In this document: positions 18,901 to 29,610 of the stretch, in pieces
Layout: every line of letters starts with the position of its first letter
Numbering within the stretch: the stretch's first letter is position 1
DNA from: Fasciola hepatica
Lineage: Eukaryota > Platyhelminthes > Trematoda > Plagiorchiida > Fasciolidae
Length of the DNA: 64,000 nt
Reading direction: 5' to 3'
Assembly (NCBI GenBank): GCA_948099385.1
Contig: CANUEZ040000167.1
Location: 5,431,001-5,495,000 of the forward strand
Program-made: the position numbers and the translations under genes
The notes under the pieces: model-generated
The model's database searches: none
Told to the model about the DNA's origin: nothing
What the model saw: only the letters and a program-made list of their open reading frames with translations

Positions 18901-19660
18901 TTCGATCCATTCGGTTTAGTCTCACCCTGACCGTTACCCGTAAAGATCCTGCTGCAGCGGCTGTGCCGTGGGAAAATCGATTGGGACCAGTCACTGGACC
19001 GAGAAGACCGGCTGGACTGGGAGGAATTTCTGAGCACACCAAAGAAACTATGGGACTTGCGGATTCCACGATGTTTGCACTTTGGTCATGCGACACGGAC
19101 GGGAGAACTTCACGCCCTTTCTGACGCATCCAAAGTCGGTTACGGAGCTGTGATGTCGGGATGATGCAGCACGAAAGACGGCAAATATACTACGAAGACG
19201 AAGCCCGCGCTGCCCCATTGAAGACAGTTTCCATCCCGCGCCTTGAAATCAGCGCAGCCGTGTAAGCATTCAGGACAGTACAAGCGGCAAAGAGATGCTT
19301 TGACTTCTGCATTTGGCCGGCTAGTTTTTGGACGGACTCGACGATAGTACTGCACCACCCTAACAAATCAGGAGCCGTTTTAATACTTTCGTTGCTGACC
19401 GGCTCAGGATCATCCACGACGAATAGGCCATGAACCAGTGGAGGCATGTCAGGTCTGGCGATAACTCAGCCGATCGGTGCTCCCGGGGGTGACCAAATTA
19501 CGTCAACCCGACGCGTGGATGGCATTACCGAAATTGCTGCAAAAACCTGAACAGGGATGGCCCATGCACGAACTAAAACTCCTTCAGGAATTGAAATTGA
19601 AGATCAAAGGCGAGGTGATGACGGCCACAGCCGTTGAAGCGTCATCCATTTAGTCACGAT
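18901..19660 (+). pseudogene. BEL/Pao RNase H region
   Basis: Past RT the frame shifts to one containing the Pao spacer (WEEFLSTPKKLWDLRIPR), then HALSDASKVGYGAVM near 19120, the first RNase H Asp block of this clade. Further on, VTKLRQPDAWMALPKLLQKP and MHELKLLQELKLK near 19485-19600 are degraded remains before integrase. Stops occur near 19160 and 19260. It would remove template RNA in a live element. Confidence 0.6.
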
Positions 19661-19699
19661 TATTCACGTTTTCTTCCTGGTTGAAGTCATTTGGTTGAC

Positions 19700-20133
19700 T
19701 AGTTTGGTTGGCCAGATTCAAGAGACATTTGCTAGCCGTGAAAGGGGCCTGCTTCTCCAGCCGGATACGACTGGGTCTGATAAGTCCAGATGAACTACGG
19801 GCCACAAAACATGAAATATTCAAGATGATAAAATGGAAGACTTTCACCGGAGAACTCGAAAGGGCGGAAGAAGTGGGACCAGTCGATAAGGGAATATCAT
19901 ATCCGAGAGGCGACTCGAAGCATTTGAACCCCAGACTCATTACCGGACCAGTACGGGTGGATGGCAGGCCGACCAACTCCCACCTGAGCTTTGACAGGAA
20001 ACACCTCATATTTCTGCCGGCTCAACAACCTGTGATAGAGCTAATGATCCAACACGTCCACGTCGTTGAGGGACGTGCCGGAAAAAGTCACGGTACGAGC
20101 GTCATCCGGAAGCGCCTTTGGTTGGCCGTGATG
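19700..20133 (+). pseudogene. BEL/Pao integrase N-terminal domain, truncated
   Basis: The frame at 19708-20139 contains ARFKRHLLAVKG (region before integrase), then NPRLITGPVRVDGRPTNSHL (conserved L..DG.LRVGGRL block of BEL/Pao), FDRKHLIFLPAQQPV and the zinc-module histidines HVHVVEGRAGKSH, where the second His position has been lost. The similarity ends at RKRLWL at about 20130. After that the sequence matches gypsy RT on the other strand. The catalytic D-D-E core is not present. Confidence 0.75.
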
Positions 20134-20830
20134 TCCTGAATGTGTGAGACGGGATACCTATATGGGACCGTGGCTTTACTGAGAGCCCTACAGTCTCTAC
20201 GTGATCGCCAATCGCCTGACATTTTGGGGACTACATGAGGTGGGAAGCCCAGGGACTATTTCGTGCACGACTAACATCCAATTCAATCATGTGCTCGAAC
20301 TCAGGTCGTGGGATTTTAAGCCTGTCGGGTGCAAGCCGATTTACCCTGGCAAAACCTGGGGGCCCGATGTGCTGATTTGAAGACTTACCGAGCTGGTTAA
20401 GGCAGGTGGCACGAAAGGTGGATGCAACACTTTTAGGTATGCATCTAATGCGTCACCGAACAAGTGAGAAATGCGGGCTTTAAGTAGAACAGGGCCGATT
20501 GGGTTATAATCAACCGAAACCACGTCCACAGATAGAATAGTGACAAGAACTACAAGAGGTTTACGGCGAGAATAAACCAAGAAGTCGAAGCGATGCAGTA
20601 TGGCATTTTGAACCTCTGCAACCAATAAAATCCAAAATAAAGTGTGACGAAAACTGAAGTCCAATGTCTTTAAAATATGACCGTGTCTGTATGGAAGTAC
20701 CATTAGCGGCACGTAAGTTGGAGAGGGGGCACCTATCCAAAGTTTAACCCGAAGAAAGGAGCATGCTCACTTTAGCACCAGTGTCCACCAAGTGGAGTGT
20801 CCCTGAATTATGATCGATTATGTAGAACAG
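20134..20830 (-). pseudogene. Gypsy protease and RT N-terminus
   Basis: Minus strand. The protease active site is LVDTGAKVSML near 20780-20800 (D-T-G). Next comes the CsRn1-type spacer with RRKPLVVLV, then the RT finger region: RVNRLAPDRLKIPRPEFEHM, SPWASHLHVVPK and VPYRYPVSHIQDI ending near 20135. Frames change at about 20712 and 20340. The remainder of the RT fingers and palm, including the YxDD box, is missing; RT resumes only at 15572, beyond the BEL/Pao fragment. Confidence 0.75.
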
Positions 20831-21682
20831 GCTATTGCCCTGGCCAGTAGCATCCGTCGCAGCTGAGCAATGGAATCCTCGCTGCCCAGACAGTCTGGGG
20901 CCATGGCGCAGGAAGCAGTACAATAAAGCGCCCAGGAACGATATCGTTGATGGTACTCACGAAGAGAGGAATCTGGTGATGGCTGGACCGGAGTTTTTAT
21001 TCGTTTCTGCTGGGAAATCTGTTTGGGCGACACTGCTTGTTAGGTGATGCCTGGGTTGGGTGTCCAACTGAAGACACACTGAAAGCCTCTACCTTTTTGA
21101 CAAGACCGTGCACAGTAGCTCTTAAAAATGCAATAACAGACTCAGTTTGTGAGGAAACCCCCTGAATCAGCTTTGGCTCGTAGGTTCTTCCTATTTTGTT
21201 GTCCGTCTCGGAAAGCTGTTTGAGATGTTTTTTGTGGACACGCAAAAAAATCTTCTGCAAGTCGCTGGGAAGACTTTGGAGTCATATCTCTTCCAGGAGG
21301 TTATTGCCGATTCTGGTAGTTCCTAAAAGAGTCCGCGTATGCCGAAGCAACTACGAGCGTTTGCGATCTCCCAGTCGGTGTCCGCGAACAAACGGACAAT
21401 TCGCTGTTTGTCAGACATACTAATGCAGCTAGTAACTTCTGCTTTTATGAGTTTGTCGGGGTTGGGTTATCCTGATTCCAACTCATCTTGTACTTCGTCG
21501 ACGATGTGTGGAGGTAGAACTGCGACCACGTAGTGAAACCTACTGGTTTTCGTAGACACAGTGGGCAGAGGAAAAGTTGATTCTGACTACGCGAACCAAA
21601 ACCCAGGGTTACTTGCCCTGAAAGATGCGAACGGAGTGGCTAGTGCGTTTACATCGTAGTCAATAAATTTCGGGTCGTTCAT
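20831..21682 (-). pseudogene. Gypsy gag
   Basis: Capsid-type protein starting at ATG 21682-21680 (MNDPKFIDYDVNALATPF). The middle part carries FHYVVAVLPPHIVDEVQDEL, SMSDKQRIVRLFADTDWEI and LPSDLQKIFLRVHKKHLKQL, blocks typical of CsRn1-group gag where FHYVVAxLP is diagnostic. A YHQRYRSWALYC block near 20950 is the degraded cysteine-rich end. Stops occur near 21589, 21460 and 21285 and frames shift, so it is not translatable in full. Confidence 0.75.
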
Positions 21683-21866
21683 ATTGCGAATGGTATGATA
21701 AAATGAAATTATTCAAAAAGAGGAAAAACGATGCGTTGGTGAAAAATGCAAAAATCCTGGTTAAAAATATTTAGTTACCGCCGACAAAAACTACAAAATG
21801 ATACAGCGGCACTCAAGGACCTACAAAAAAAACAGAAAAGAGAAGGATCTCATTAATTTAGCACTC
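21683..21866 (-). promoter_or_regulatory. Gypsy 5' leader with strong 3' splice-site-like tract
   Basis: Between the LTR and the gag ATG. On the minus strand a 22-base pyrimidine tract ends in TTTTTTTTGTAG at about 21830-21821, a textbook splice acceptor 140 bases before the gag ATG. Flatworms trans-splice a spliced leader onto many mRNAs, so this could serve gag mRNA; that is inference. The primer site should lie next to the LTR (TGGTATCC-GAGT around 21877-21863). Confidence 0.4.
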
Positions 21867-22259
21867 CGGATACCAGGTACTAACTGGATCTCGTGAATGG
21901 CCTATAGAACGGCCAACAAGCCAAAAGTTCCCACGCGCGCCAAAAGACAGTAGAAGTCAGCGGAATAGGTGAAGAACTTTCTGTATCGAAACAGTGCCAA
22001 TCACGTTTGCGTTTAAGAACGAAACCGAACACGATACTAGCTAGGGGAGCTAAAGGTTCAACCGTCAGCAAGTAGAACATTCAAAAATGTGTTTTTCAGC
22101 TGGCAGAAACCAATTGTCCCTAATGCAAGCAGACCAACAACGCACGGCTCTGTGGCATCAAACAACGTACAAACTGCCTAGAGCAAAGTGCTAGTTGGTT
22201 ATGTTTGTCTGCCGTAATTTTTGGTCATGAATTCACACATTTGATCTCAGTCATCTCCA
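21867..22259 (-). repeat. LTR-like repeat, right copy (5' LTR of gypsy)
   Basis: 393 bp, 99.5% identical to 3831-4223 with no indel. Followed, in element sense, by the leader and gag, as a 5' LTR should be. Its terminal base is C (plus strand 21867) where the left copy has T, so the last CA is CG here. The outer flank (GGCCG at 22260) does not match the outer flank of the left copy (TACTC), so no target duplication is seen. Confidence 0.8.
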
Positions 22260-22707
22260 GGCCGCTACAGCTTCACAAAAACTCCGAACACTACTCAGCA
22301 GTACCATAAGGAGAATGGAACAATATTCCCCGAATAAAATGCACCTCAAATGCAATTCTGATACGCTCAATAATGTGGATTTACCTGATGTAATTCACAA
22401 AACTATTCACAAACTCAAGGTAAAACCGAAAGCACCAAGATTTCTGGCCGCGCTGCAGTCACCACAAAATGCAGTCAAGACTAAGATCATGCGCTCTTTC
22501 GAGCCATCCGGTGGTCCATCTTCCAGCTTAACGGCAACACCAGAGGCAAGATACCGTCGAAATTTGTGTTTTGAAGCCTCTCTCTTTTTTCCATTGCCCA
22601 GCTATCCCCTGAACTATCTTCCACCTCACCAGTGACATTCAGATAACAAGATAATCACAATATCCGGGACCATTTGGGCTTTAGCCCCTTACCCATTTGC
22701 TACTTCA
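22260..22707. other. No recognised gene
   Basis: A 106-residue plus-strand frame (22315-22635) has no motif I recognise and no similarity to the adjacent LINE, whose left copy has different sequence at this point. Flank between the gypsy LTR and the truncated LINE. Confidence 0.4.
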
Positions 22708-24522
22708 AGCTTCCGGCAGTCAGCTAGCCTGGAACCGCTATACGAAGCTGAGAAACGAGACTGTAAGCCCTTTGAGAACTTCTAAGCGGGAATTTGAGCT
22801 CAAATTGGCCCAGTCTGTAAGACAACAACCGAAGAAGTTCTACAGCTATGTACAGTCTAAAGGCTCAACAAATAATGCCGTAGGTCCGCTATCCACTAGA
22901 GACTATGGTATTGTCACTGATGACCAAGGCAAAGCAGGCACCCTGGAGGAATACTTTGGCAGTGTACATAGGATAGATAGTGGGGTACGAGTAGATCTGG
23001 CTCTGGTGAATCCTCCTCAGTTGAACGAGCTAGATCTCTCAGAGGAATGCGTGTGTAAGTACCTACAGGAGTTAAACAGCCACAAGTCAGCGGGCCCAGA
23101 TGGCATTCATCCAGCTATCATCAAGCCGTTAGCGGATATCATAGCTCCATAGGTATGCAGACTGTACAGATCCACGTTGGACCAGGGTAGGCTGCCTCAG
23201 GACTGGAAAGTCGCGGCAGTCGTGGCAATACATAAGAGTGGGTCTAAGTCGGATGTGCAGAACTACAGGCCGGTAAGCCTAACTAGCATTCTCGGTAAAG
23301 TCCTCGAGAAGATCATCCGTGCCCATATCTGCCAGCACTTACTGCAGCACTCCATGCTGCGCCGGGCTTAGCATGGATTCCTGAAAAATAGATCTTGCCT
23401 GACCAATCTCCTGTGCTTCTTAGATGAAGTAACTCGACGACTGGACGAAGGTAAGCAAGTTGAGGTATGCTACCTCGACTTTAGCAAGGCCTTCGACTCC
23501 GTTAATCATCGCCTTTTGCTACGCAAGATGGAGACTTTCGGTATAGGTGGGCCAGTATATAGGTGGCTGGCGGACTTCCTCTCCCACAGGATGCTTTACG
23601 TCAAAGTGGGGGACAGGTGCTCCAGTTTGGTGAACGTCACCAGTGGTGTACCTCTGGGATCCGTCCTAGGCCCGGTCCTATTCTTGTTATTTATTAATGA
23701 CCTAGCATCCACTCTTCAATCGCCAAGCTTTATTTTTGCGGATGATGTGAAGATTGTTGGATCTAAGGGTAGGGCGGACTTGGGCAGGGAAATAGGTACC
23801 GTCCTGAACTGGGCATACAAATGGGACTTACCTCTAAACGCTCAAAAAAGCCATTTGTTGTCAAGGGCAACAGAGAGCCTAACTGTCGCTCATGATCAAG
23901 GGCTGTTCACCGTAGAGGCAGTCAGTAGGGTTAAAGACCTGGGGGTCATCATGAACAGTGACTTCAAATGGTCGGAGCAATGCAATGCTGCTGCGCATAA
24001 GGCTCGTGGGAAGCTCTTTAGACTGCGATCAGCTTTGTCTTGCCGGAAGCCGGAGGTATTCGTACCTATTTACATGGCTATAGTAGCGTGCAGGCTTGGT
24101 CACCCTTCTACAAAAAGGACGCCGCCTGCCTCGAGAAAGTCAAACGTCTCGCCACGCGAATGGTTGAAGGGCAGAGGGGTAAGACTTACGAGCAAAGACT
24201 CTGTGACCTGAATCTTTTCTCGTTGGAAAGGAGGAGACGTCGAGGGGATCTCATAGAAACGTTCAAGGTAATGAAGGGCTTTTCTGGCCTTAGACCAGCT
24301 AGTCTATTCCAAGTCGCCGTAGACTCCAGAACAAGGGGACACGAAAAGAAGTTGATAAAAGCCCGATCTAGGTTGATGGCTAGATCGCACTTCTTCAGCA
24401 ATAGGGTTGTGAACAGTTGGAACGATCTGTCTGGTGAAATGGTAGATCTGCAGACAGTCCAATCCTTCAAATGTGCCCTTGATCGCAAGTGGTACGAGAT
24501 CTTTTCTTGTAGTGAGCCTTGA
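22708..24522 (+). pseudogene. CR1-like LINE RT, 5'-truncated (right copy)
   Basis: Same family as 329-3100, opposite strand. Starts at QLAWNRYTKLRNETVSPLRT, where similarity to the left copy starts, so it is 5' truncated as LINEs often are. Order: SAGPDGIHPA, WKVAAVVAIHKSGS, NYRPVSLTSILGKVLEKI, HGFLKNRSCLTNLL, YLDFSKAFDSVNH, TSGVPLGSVLGP, FIFADDVKIVG (catalytic box), VKDLGVIM, then the C-terminal block KRLATRMVEGQRGKTYEQRL and WNDLSGEMV. Breaks: TAG at about 23150, TAG at about 23369 and a frameshift near 24090. RT boxes are otherwise intact, so decay is moderate. Confidence 0.85.
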
Positions 24523-25744
24523 GTATATCAACTAGATGGATGACGGGTAGCACTGTGGTCCTTCTGAAGTATGTTTTAGCAGACTTTTTCCCTCATTGCA
24601 TACTGTCTCAGTGAACGCTCACGATGCATAATGTCTCTCGCAGTTGATGTGCGATGAGGTTTTCCGTTTCCCTCTCATTTTTAGCGGGGATTCGACGAAA
24701 TACACTCGGCAGTGGTGGGTGCATAACTGGTGTGCATACCATCGAAGGAATTCTGGACGCTCGATTGGCCGTGGCCATTACCTGTCCTGTGCAGACTGAA
24801 CTGAACTGAACTGAACTACTAGTCCTGTGCAGGCTGAGCTGAACTGTGCCGCGCCTTTTGATCTGGCTCACGCGTTGTCGTGCCCTGCTGAGATGGTCTT
24901 CGCGCTTCAACGTTGATATATGCGGATAACAATATTCGAAGGATCGGTAGTTAATTACAAGGTGCGTGTGGCAAACACTTGGAAACCGGAAAGTTAAATG
25001 ATTGTCGGCATATCTCACGATGAGCTTTACAATAGTCAATCGATAAATCGCTCAGGTAGATTTCATCCCACATTGTTTAGGACAAAGGGATTATAGTGGA
25101 ATATGACATTCAGATATGTACACAGAACGTGCTTCCATTGGTTAGTTAGTCTATCCGTTAGATATTATTCTTTCGGACTTCGAGGCAACGCGGCGGGACA
25201 CTCGACAATCCCCCGAGTGTCATTGAAAGGAAAAATCAACTCCATTTTTCCCAAATGACTTTGAACTTACCTCGGGGATATACGGAAGATTGTCATTCTA
25301 TTTCATGTAACGAAAAACAGTCAAATTTATTGTAAGAGCCGCTGATTGTCTTTCTAGCCGTACCACGGTGTCCCCTGAAGGTAAACTCAAGGAGCGGTCA
25401 GCGATGGACCCTGAAGCGCTCGTGGTCGTATCATATAAAAAACAGTTTCGTTGGTATCGAATGCAACAAGTACATGGTAACATTAGCCGGTAAGCCGTAG
25501 GCAGCCTTGTAGTACGTACTGTTGGAGGGCACGCTCCCCCAGCTTCTACGATCGCGTTCGTTGAGGAAGTCAACGAGAAAAGACCGTGGAGTGCCAACGG
25601 CGTGTATTCTCACATGGCCTGAGTACAGAGACCGCACGCTGGCGTGTGCCGAGGAAGTGTGTCGGAAGTGGCGTCTGCGGCTGCCGCGTGTGCGAAGCGT
25701 ACAGCTAAACAAGTGCTAGACAGGGTGTGATCGGCTGGTGACTA
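24523..25744. other. LINE 3' flank, short tandem CTGAA repeat, then no gene
   Basis: After the LINE stop there is about 270 bp of probable 3' UTR. Four CTGAA units at 24796-24815 follow CCTGTGCAG and the same context recurs once at 24824-24847 in degraded form; CR1 elements often end in short tandem units, so this may be the LINE end. Overlapping frames at 25298-25719 on both strands show no recognised motif. Confidence 0.4.
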
Positions 25745-26986
25745 TAGTACAAAATCGGTTTCCGGTCGGTTTTGCATAGTAGCCGTTCTTCCGTAGGTCA
25801 AAGTCGAATTAGTACGAATAAAATTGACGACCGTAGTACTGTGAATTTTTATTGAACATTTTATTTTGATGTCCTTGTAGCGAAACCGGTCCTAAACCGC
25901 TCCGAAACCGATTGGTTTTCGGTCAGTATGTTTAGTAGCCATTTTACACGGATCAGTATTTGTTTTATGCAAAAGAAATTGACGACTGAAGTAATGTGCA
26001 GTGCTTAGTTGGCGTTTTATTAAATATATTGGTTTAATCCATTGAAACATCATGAAAACCTCGGTATAGATCGCACTATTTTCTCACCTCGAAATGGATA
26101 AAAAAAAGGAAAATCCTAAATTAGGAGATGAAAGTGAACATCGTAATACGTAATTTGGAGAAAAGTGAAAGAAATTAACAAAACATATCACGCATTTCAA
26201 ACAATTGACAAAAACCACTCGGAAACTGTTTATAAATTGGTCAGAAACCCCTCGGAAACCGATCAGCGTAATAGTAAAAACCACTCGAAAACCGGTCGGT
26301 TTTAGAGCGGTTTTTGGCCGGTTTCTGAGCGGTTTGTGCCAGTCGTTTGAAATACGTGATATGCTTCGTTAATCTCTCTCACTAACCCAAATTACGTATT
26401 TAGAGGCTCATCTCTATCCTTTGATTTAGGACTTTCCGATAATTGTCCTTATTTTACCCATTTTAAGGGAATAAAATAAAGCGATCTATACCGAGGTTTT
26501 CAGGACATTTTGATGAATTAAACTAATACATTTAAATAAAATGCCAACCAAGCATTTCACGATACTTCGGTCGTCAATTTCTTCCATATAAATTCATTGT
26601 TGATCTGTGTAAAATAGCTACTAAACAAACCGACCGAAAATCGATGTTACGAAAGGGCTGGATGCTACAAGGGTAAGTACCTAATACACGTTGGTATTGA
26701 GGAGAATTAAAGTTACAGGTAATCTCGTCTGATGCACCTTAAATGGGTAACATAAGGATGATTATTAGGGTTTTATACTTTGGTGGATAAAAGGGAGTAA
26801 GGGGGAAATTTATTTGGTAAGATTGGCAGAAATTGATGAGATATATTACGTATTTCACACGACCGGTTAAACCGTTCGGAAACCTTTTAAAAACCTCACG
26901 AAAACCGGTCAGCGTAATAGTGTAAATCGCTCAAAAATCGGCTAAAATCCTATCGGTTTCGGTGCGGTTTAGCTATAAGGACATCA
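25745..26986. repeat. Foldback cluster with AAACCG-rich arms
   Basis: About 26300 is the centre of an imperfect inverted repeat: the left arm (about 25905-26295) and right arm (about 26300-26650) match in reverse complement over ~350 bp, sharing the order TTTAGTAGC-ATTTTACAC, AAATTGACGAC, CCTCGGTATAGATCGC and TACGTAATTTGG. An outer pair TGATGTCCTT-TAGC-AAACCG faces inward at 25867 and 26986. Partial extra units occur at 25745-25866 and 26840-26940. The arms are built from repeated GAAACCGNTC-type motifs near the centre. No coding sequence. Resembles foldback or MITE-type DNA transposons with subterminal repeats. Confidence 0.75.
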
Positions 26987-27396
26987 GCGGAGAACTTGCG
27001 ACTTGACTTGACCGCCCTCTGAATTTCCCCTTTGAGGATGCTTGAACAACATATCCTAAAAAAATAAATATCATAACAGCTGAAGGATTTAAGCCTAAAA
27101 CAGCCGACACTTCTAAAATTCCCGTTTACTTCGCTGCTAGGGGGTGCATGTTTGCGGTCATTCACTGACAGTCCCCTAAGTGTTCCAATTTATTTCATTG
27201 GGATTCACTCAGTGGTACGGTCAGGATGTAAGGTTGATTAGACCTTACTTCGCGGTTTCCTTAGTAAACGCGTGCTTCGGTTCTTTGTACTGCGTGGATT
27301 ACCTGCACGTTACTCTAGTGTGCGGCACTGCACGAATATGTTAACGAGAACAGTATTCTCCACGACCCGTGAGAACGAGAAGGCGATTGGGAGAGA
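26987..27396. other. No feature seen
   Basis: A minus-strand frame of 71 codons overlaps the start; it has no motif. Nothing else recognised. Confidence 0.4.
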
Positions 27397-27490
27397 GTGG
27401 TTAGCGTGTATTTAGGAGCGTGCGCAAGAGCAACGGTCAAATGGCAACCGCACTTGGCACTCAGCGTTCAGTTAATCAATAAACTTGGTA
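27397..27490 (+). repeat. Short direct repeat, copy 1
   Basis: GTGGTTAG, GGAGCGTG, AGAGCA-CG-TCAAATGGCA and CAGCGTTCAGTTAA recur in the same order at 28753-28835. Roughly three quarters of positions agree by eye over 80 bases. Probably two copies of a small interspersed element; the class is unknown. Confidence 0.5.
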
Positions 27491-28752
27491 AAAGTATGAA
27501 CGAAGATGGCCACCGCTACAAAGGGGATACTCGTGCTGCTTGGGATTGTATTTGCATGACCCCAAGCAGCACACCCATACGGGGCCTGTATGGGCAAACT
27601 GAAGACAATCTTGTGACAGTTTCATCAAGATATTTGGGCAGAAGTACACGAAAATCAGTGTGGCTTACGATCCTTATTTTTGTGCCAGAAAAACAGCTGT
27701 AATTATCTCTTTCCTGTTGTTTTAAGCCATCATTTTGCAACTTTTTCATAATATGACCGTAGTTTGCATAACAATATAAGCATAAGTGTATGATTTATAA
27801 ATCTGCATACCGAGTATGCATATTTACAAAATACTTGCATTAATAAATGCCTTGTTTATGGCTGCCGAGAATACAATAAAAGTCAATTAGATTTCTCAAA
27901 TATAATGATTCTTTGGATTACATAGTACACTTTTCTGCCCTACGCTACTCACACCCCCACAACACTATGAGCTGCGTGCTGCTTTGGACTAGACTGTTTC
28001 CACCGGCGTTTGACCAGCGCTACGCGAGTCAGTGTATCGCTTTCTTACATTGGAAAGCGAGTGGTAAAGTGGTTAGTTGACTGACCACAAAGCGACCGTT
28101 TCTTTTCAGTTGGTTTGACTACACGTGTTTGGCGGGCGCGGTTAGCCAAACGAATTATCATACAGAGCGTCCAAAGAGGCTTACCTCGTTTAGTCTGATT
28201 CAGACATTCACGGTTGCACTTAGCAGTTCCCTAAATGTCCCCGAAAGAGTTTTTGAAACGCATTTTCCGGATGCATCTGATATATTCCGAGTCCTCTCAT
28301 AATTAATACATGAGAATTACTAAAATTCGAGCTTGCATTAGCAATGGTAAATGACGTTTTGGTACTGTGCGGAACACTTCAGTTCAGCTCTGTTCGGTGT
28401 CCAAAACTTGAAGGCAATATGCCCGGTTGCCCAGTTTCTTGCACCAATGAGCTCCTTGAATCTCCCGGTGCTTCGACGACATAGAGATTAACGTCTCTGT
28501 GTTTCTAGGAGATAGAAAAATATCAGGATAGCTCAGTTCAGTTTTGCATACCCTATACTCCTTATCATCTGATAGCAACTATTTGACAAAGAATAAAAGA
28601 TATCGGCAAGGCCGTCCTACGGGACCGTGCAGAACACATTCATCTAGGTCCTCAAGCACCTTCCATACGCCATCCAGACGTCACTTTGACGCTGCAACCG
28701 ACGTAGCTTCAACCACCAAAACCCGCGAGAAGTAGAAGGCAATCAGAACTAA
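27491..28752. other. No recognised gene
   Basis: A/T-richer segment with short frames on both strands. GCATAC-type short palindromes near 27800 are not distinctive. No coding or repeat family recognised. Confidence 0.3.
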
Positions 28753-28835
28753 AGTGGTTAGTGTATTTGCGGGAGCGTGGAAGAGCAGCGTTCAAATAGC
28801 AGTCGCGCTCGACAGTCAGCGTTCAGTTAAACAAC
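28753..28835 (+). repeat. Short direct repeat, copy 2
   Basis: Second copy of the repeat at 27397-27490, ending with CAGCGTTCAGTTAA. The sequences on both sides differ from those of copy 1, so these are separate insertions or an old duplication. Confidence 0.5.
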
Positions 28836-29297
28836 AGTCTTTTCAATTTGTTTATTCGAATAAACAAAGTTGAATCTTGCTAAAAGATTCTCAGATGACA
28901 TTCATGGGCATATTCTTGCTGCTTGGGCACCAAATGACGTGAGCATCAACCAAATTTAGGACGAGAGATTTAAATCTGTCATTCTTGTAATATTTCGACT
29001 AGCCAGCGTTCAGATCTTATTACTAAGGTTTATTTGTATGCGTGTGAGTATTTATATTTGCACGCCTTCGCCAAAATAGCATAGGTACTAGTACAATAAA
29101 AGGACCTTTTGGCTAATGAACACATGTTCATTAATTATTGTGTTGACAAATGAATTTCGTAGCGATGTTTGACTTTAGGGAAGTTCTCTGACCATGCTCC
29201 GCATTCTAGTCGTTGAGTGAAGAGAAAGAATGTGATTTTGCAGTCCAACAATGTAAACCGCAGTTCGAGAGAGCAAAATCTTGGCATGATGTGCTTC
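28836..29297. other. No feature seen
   Basis: Non-coding; a TTTGTTTATTCGAATAAACAAA palindrome-like stretch near 28848-28869 is a short perfect inverted repeat around TTCGAA. Nothing else recognised. Confidence 0.3.
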
Positions 29298-29610
29298 CTT
29301 CAAATGCCTCAATATGGTCGGAGACAGATGTTCCAGGCTCCAAGATGGCTTCCCGTCTTAAACGCCTCTCGAAGTGCTCTTAAGTGACCGAACGTCTAAC
29401 ACAGCCTCTGCTGAGGAAGTCCTACTTACTGCCTTCTCGTGGTGGAGCTGTTCCCACTAAAGTGAGAGGACAAAAGCGAATGCCCGGCGCTCTCCACTGG
29501 GTTAAGTGACTGATAGTCAGTCTAGAGGAAATGACTAAACCGTGATTCCAAACCAACCATGGATGACGTATGAGGCGTACAATGGTATGCTCACCAACAT
29601 CTGCGGCGGA
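29298..29610 (+). repeat. Interspersed repeat, copy 1
   Basis: About 300 bp matched in reverse complement by 46895-47205. Shared blocks include CGCCTCTCGAA, CTAACACAGCCTCTGCTGAGGA, CGAATGCCCGGCGCTC, TAGTCAGTCTAG and ATTCCAAACCAACCATGGAT. I estimate about 80% identity. No coding frame is kept between the copies, so it is likely a non-coding dispersed element. The other copy ends in a tail shared with the SINE family of this window. Confidence 0.75.

Larger units (their letters stand above)
15573..20133 (+). mobile_element. BEL/Pao fragment inserted in gypsy RT
   Basis: A plus-strand BEL/Pao retrotransposon, opposite to its host. Order: LTR and leader, gag, zinc knuckles and aspartic protease, RT, RNase H, start of integrase. 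It stops near 20133 inside the integrase N-domain: the integrase core, the C-terminal domain and the 3' LTR are absent, and the gypsy RT resumes at 20134. The gypsy RT core between the two junctions is also gone, so a deletion accompanied or followed insertion. The segments show one stop in gag and several shifts and stops in pol. Confidence 0.8.
3827..22259 (-). mobile_element. Nested CsRn1-like Ty3/gypsy retrotransposon
   Basis: An LTR retrotransposon on the minus strand with all pol segments present but split by insertions. Read from 22259 downward: 5' LTR, leader, gag (21682 to about 20830), protease with DTGA (about 20790), RT N-part (to 20134), a BEL/Pao fragment (15573-20133), RT C-part and RNase H (15572-14611), an 8.7-kb insertion (5887-14610), integrase and tail (5886-4640), 3' LTR. 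Order protease-RT-RNase H-integrase is that of Ty3/gypsy, and the RNase H and integrase text resembles the CsRn1 lineage of flukes. The coding parts hold many stops and shifts. The two LTRs differ at only 2 of 393 positions, which does not fit the decayed inside. No target-site duplication is visible outside the LTRs. Confidence 0.85.
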
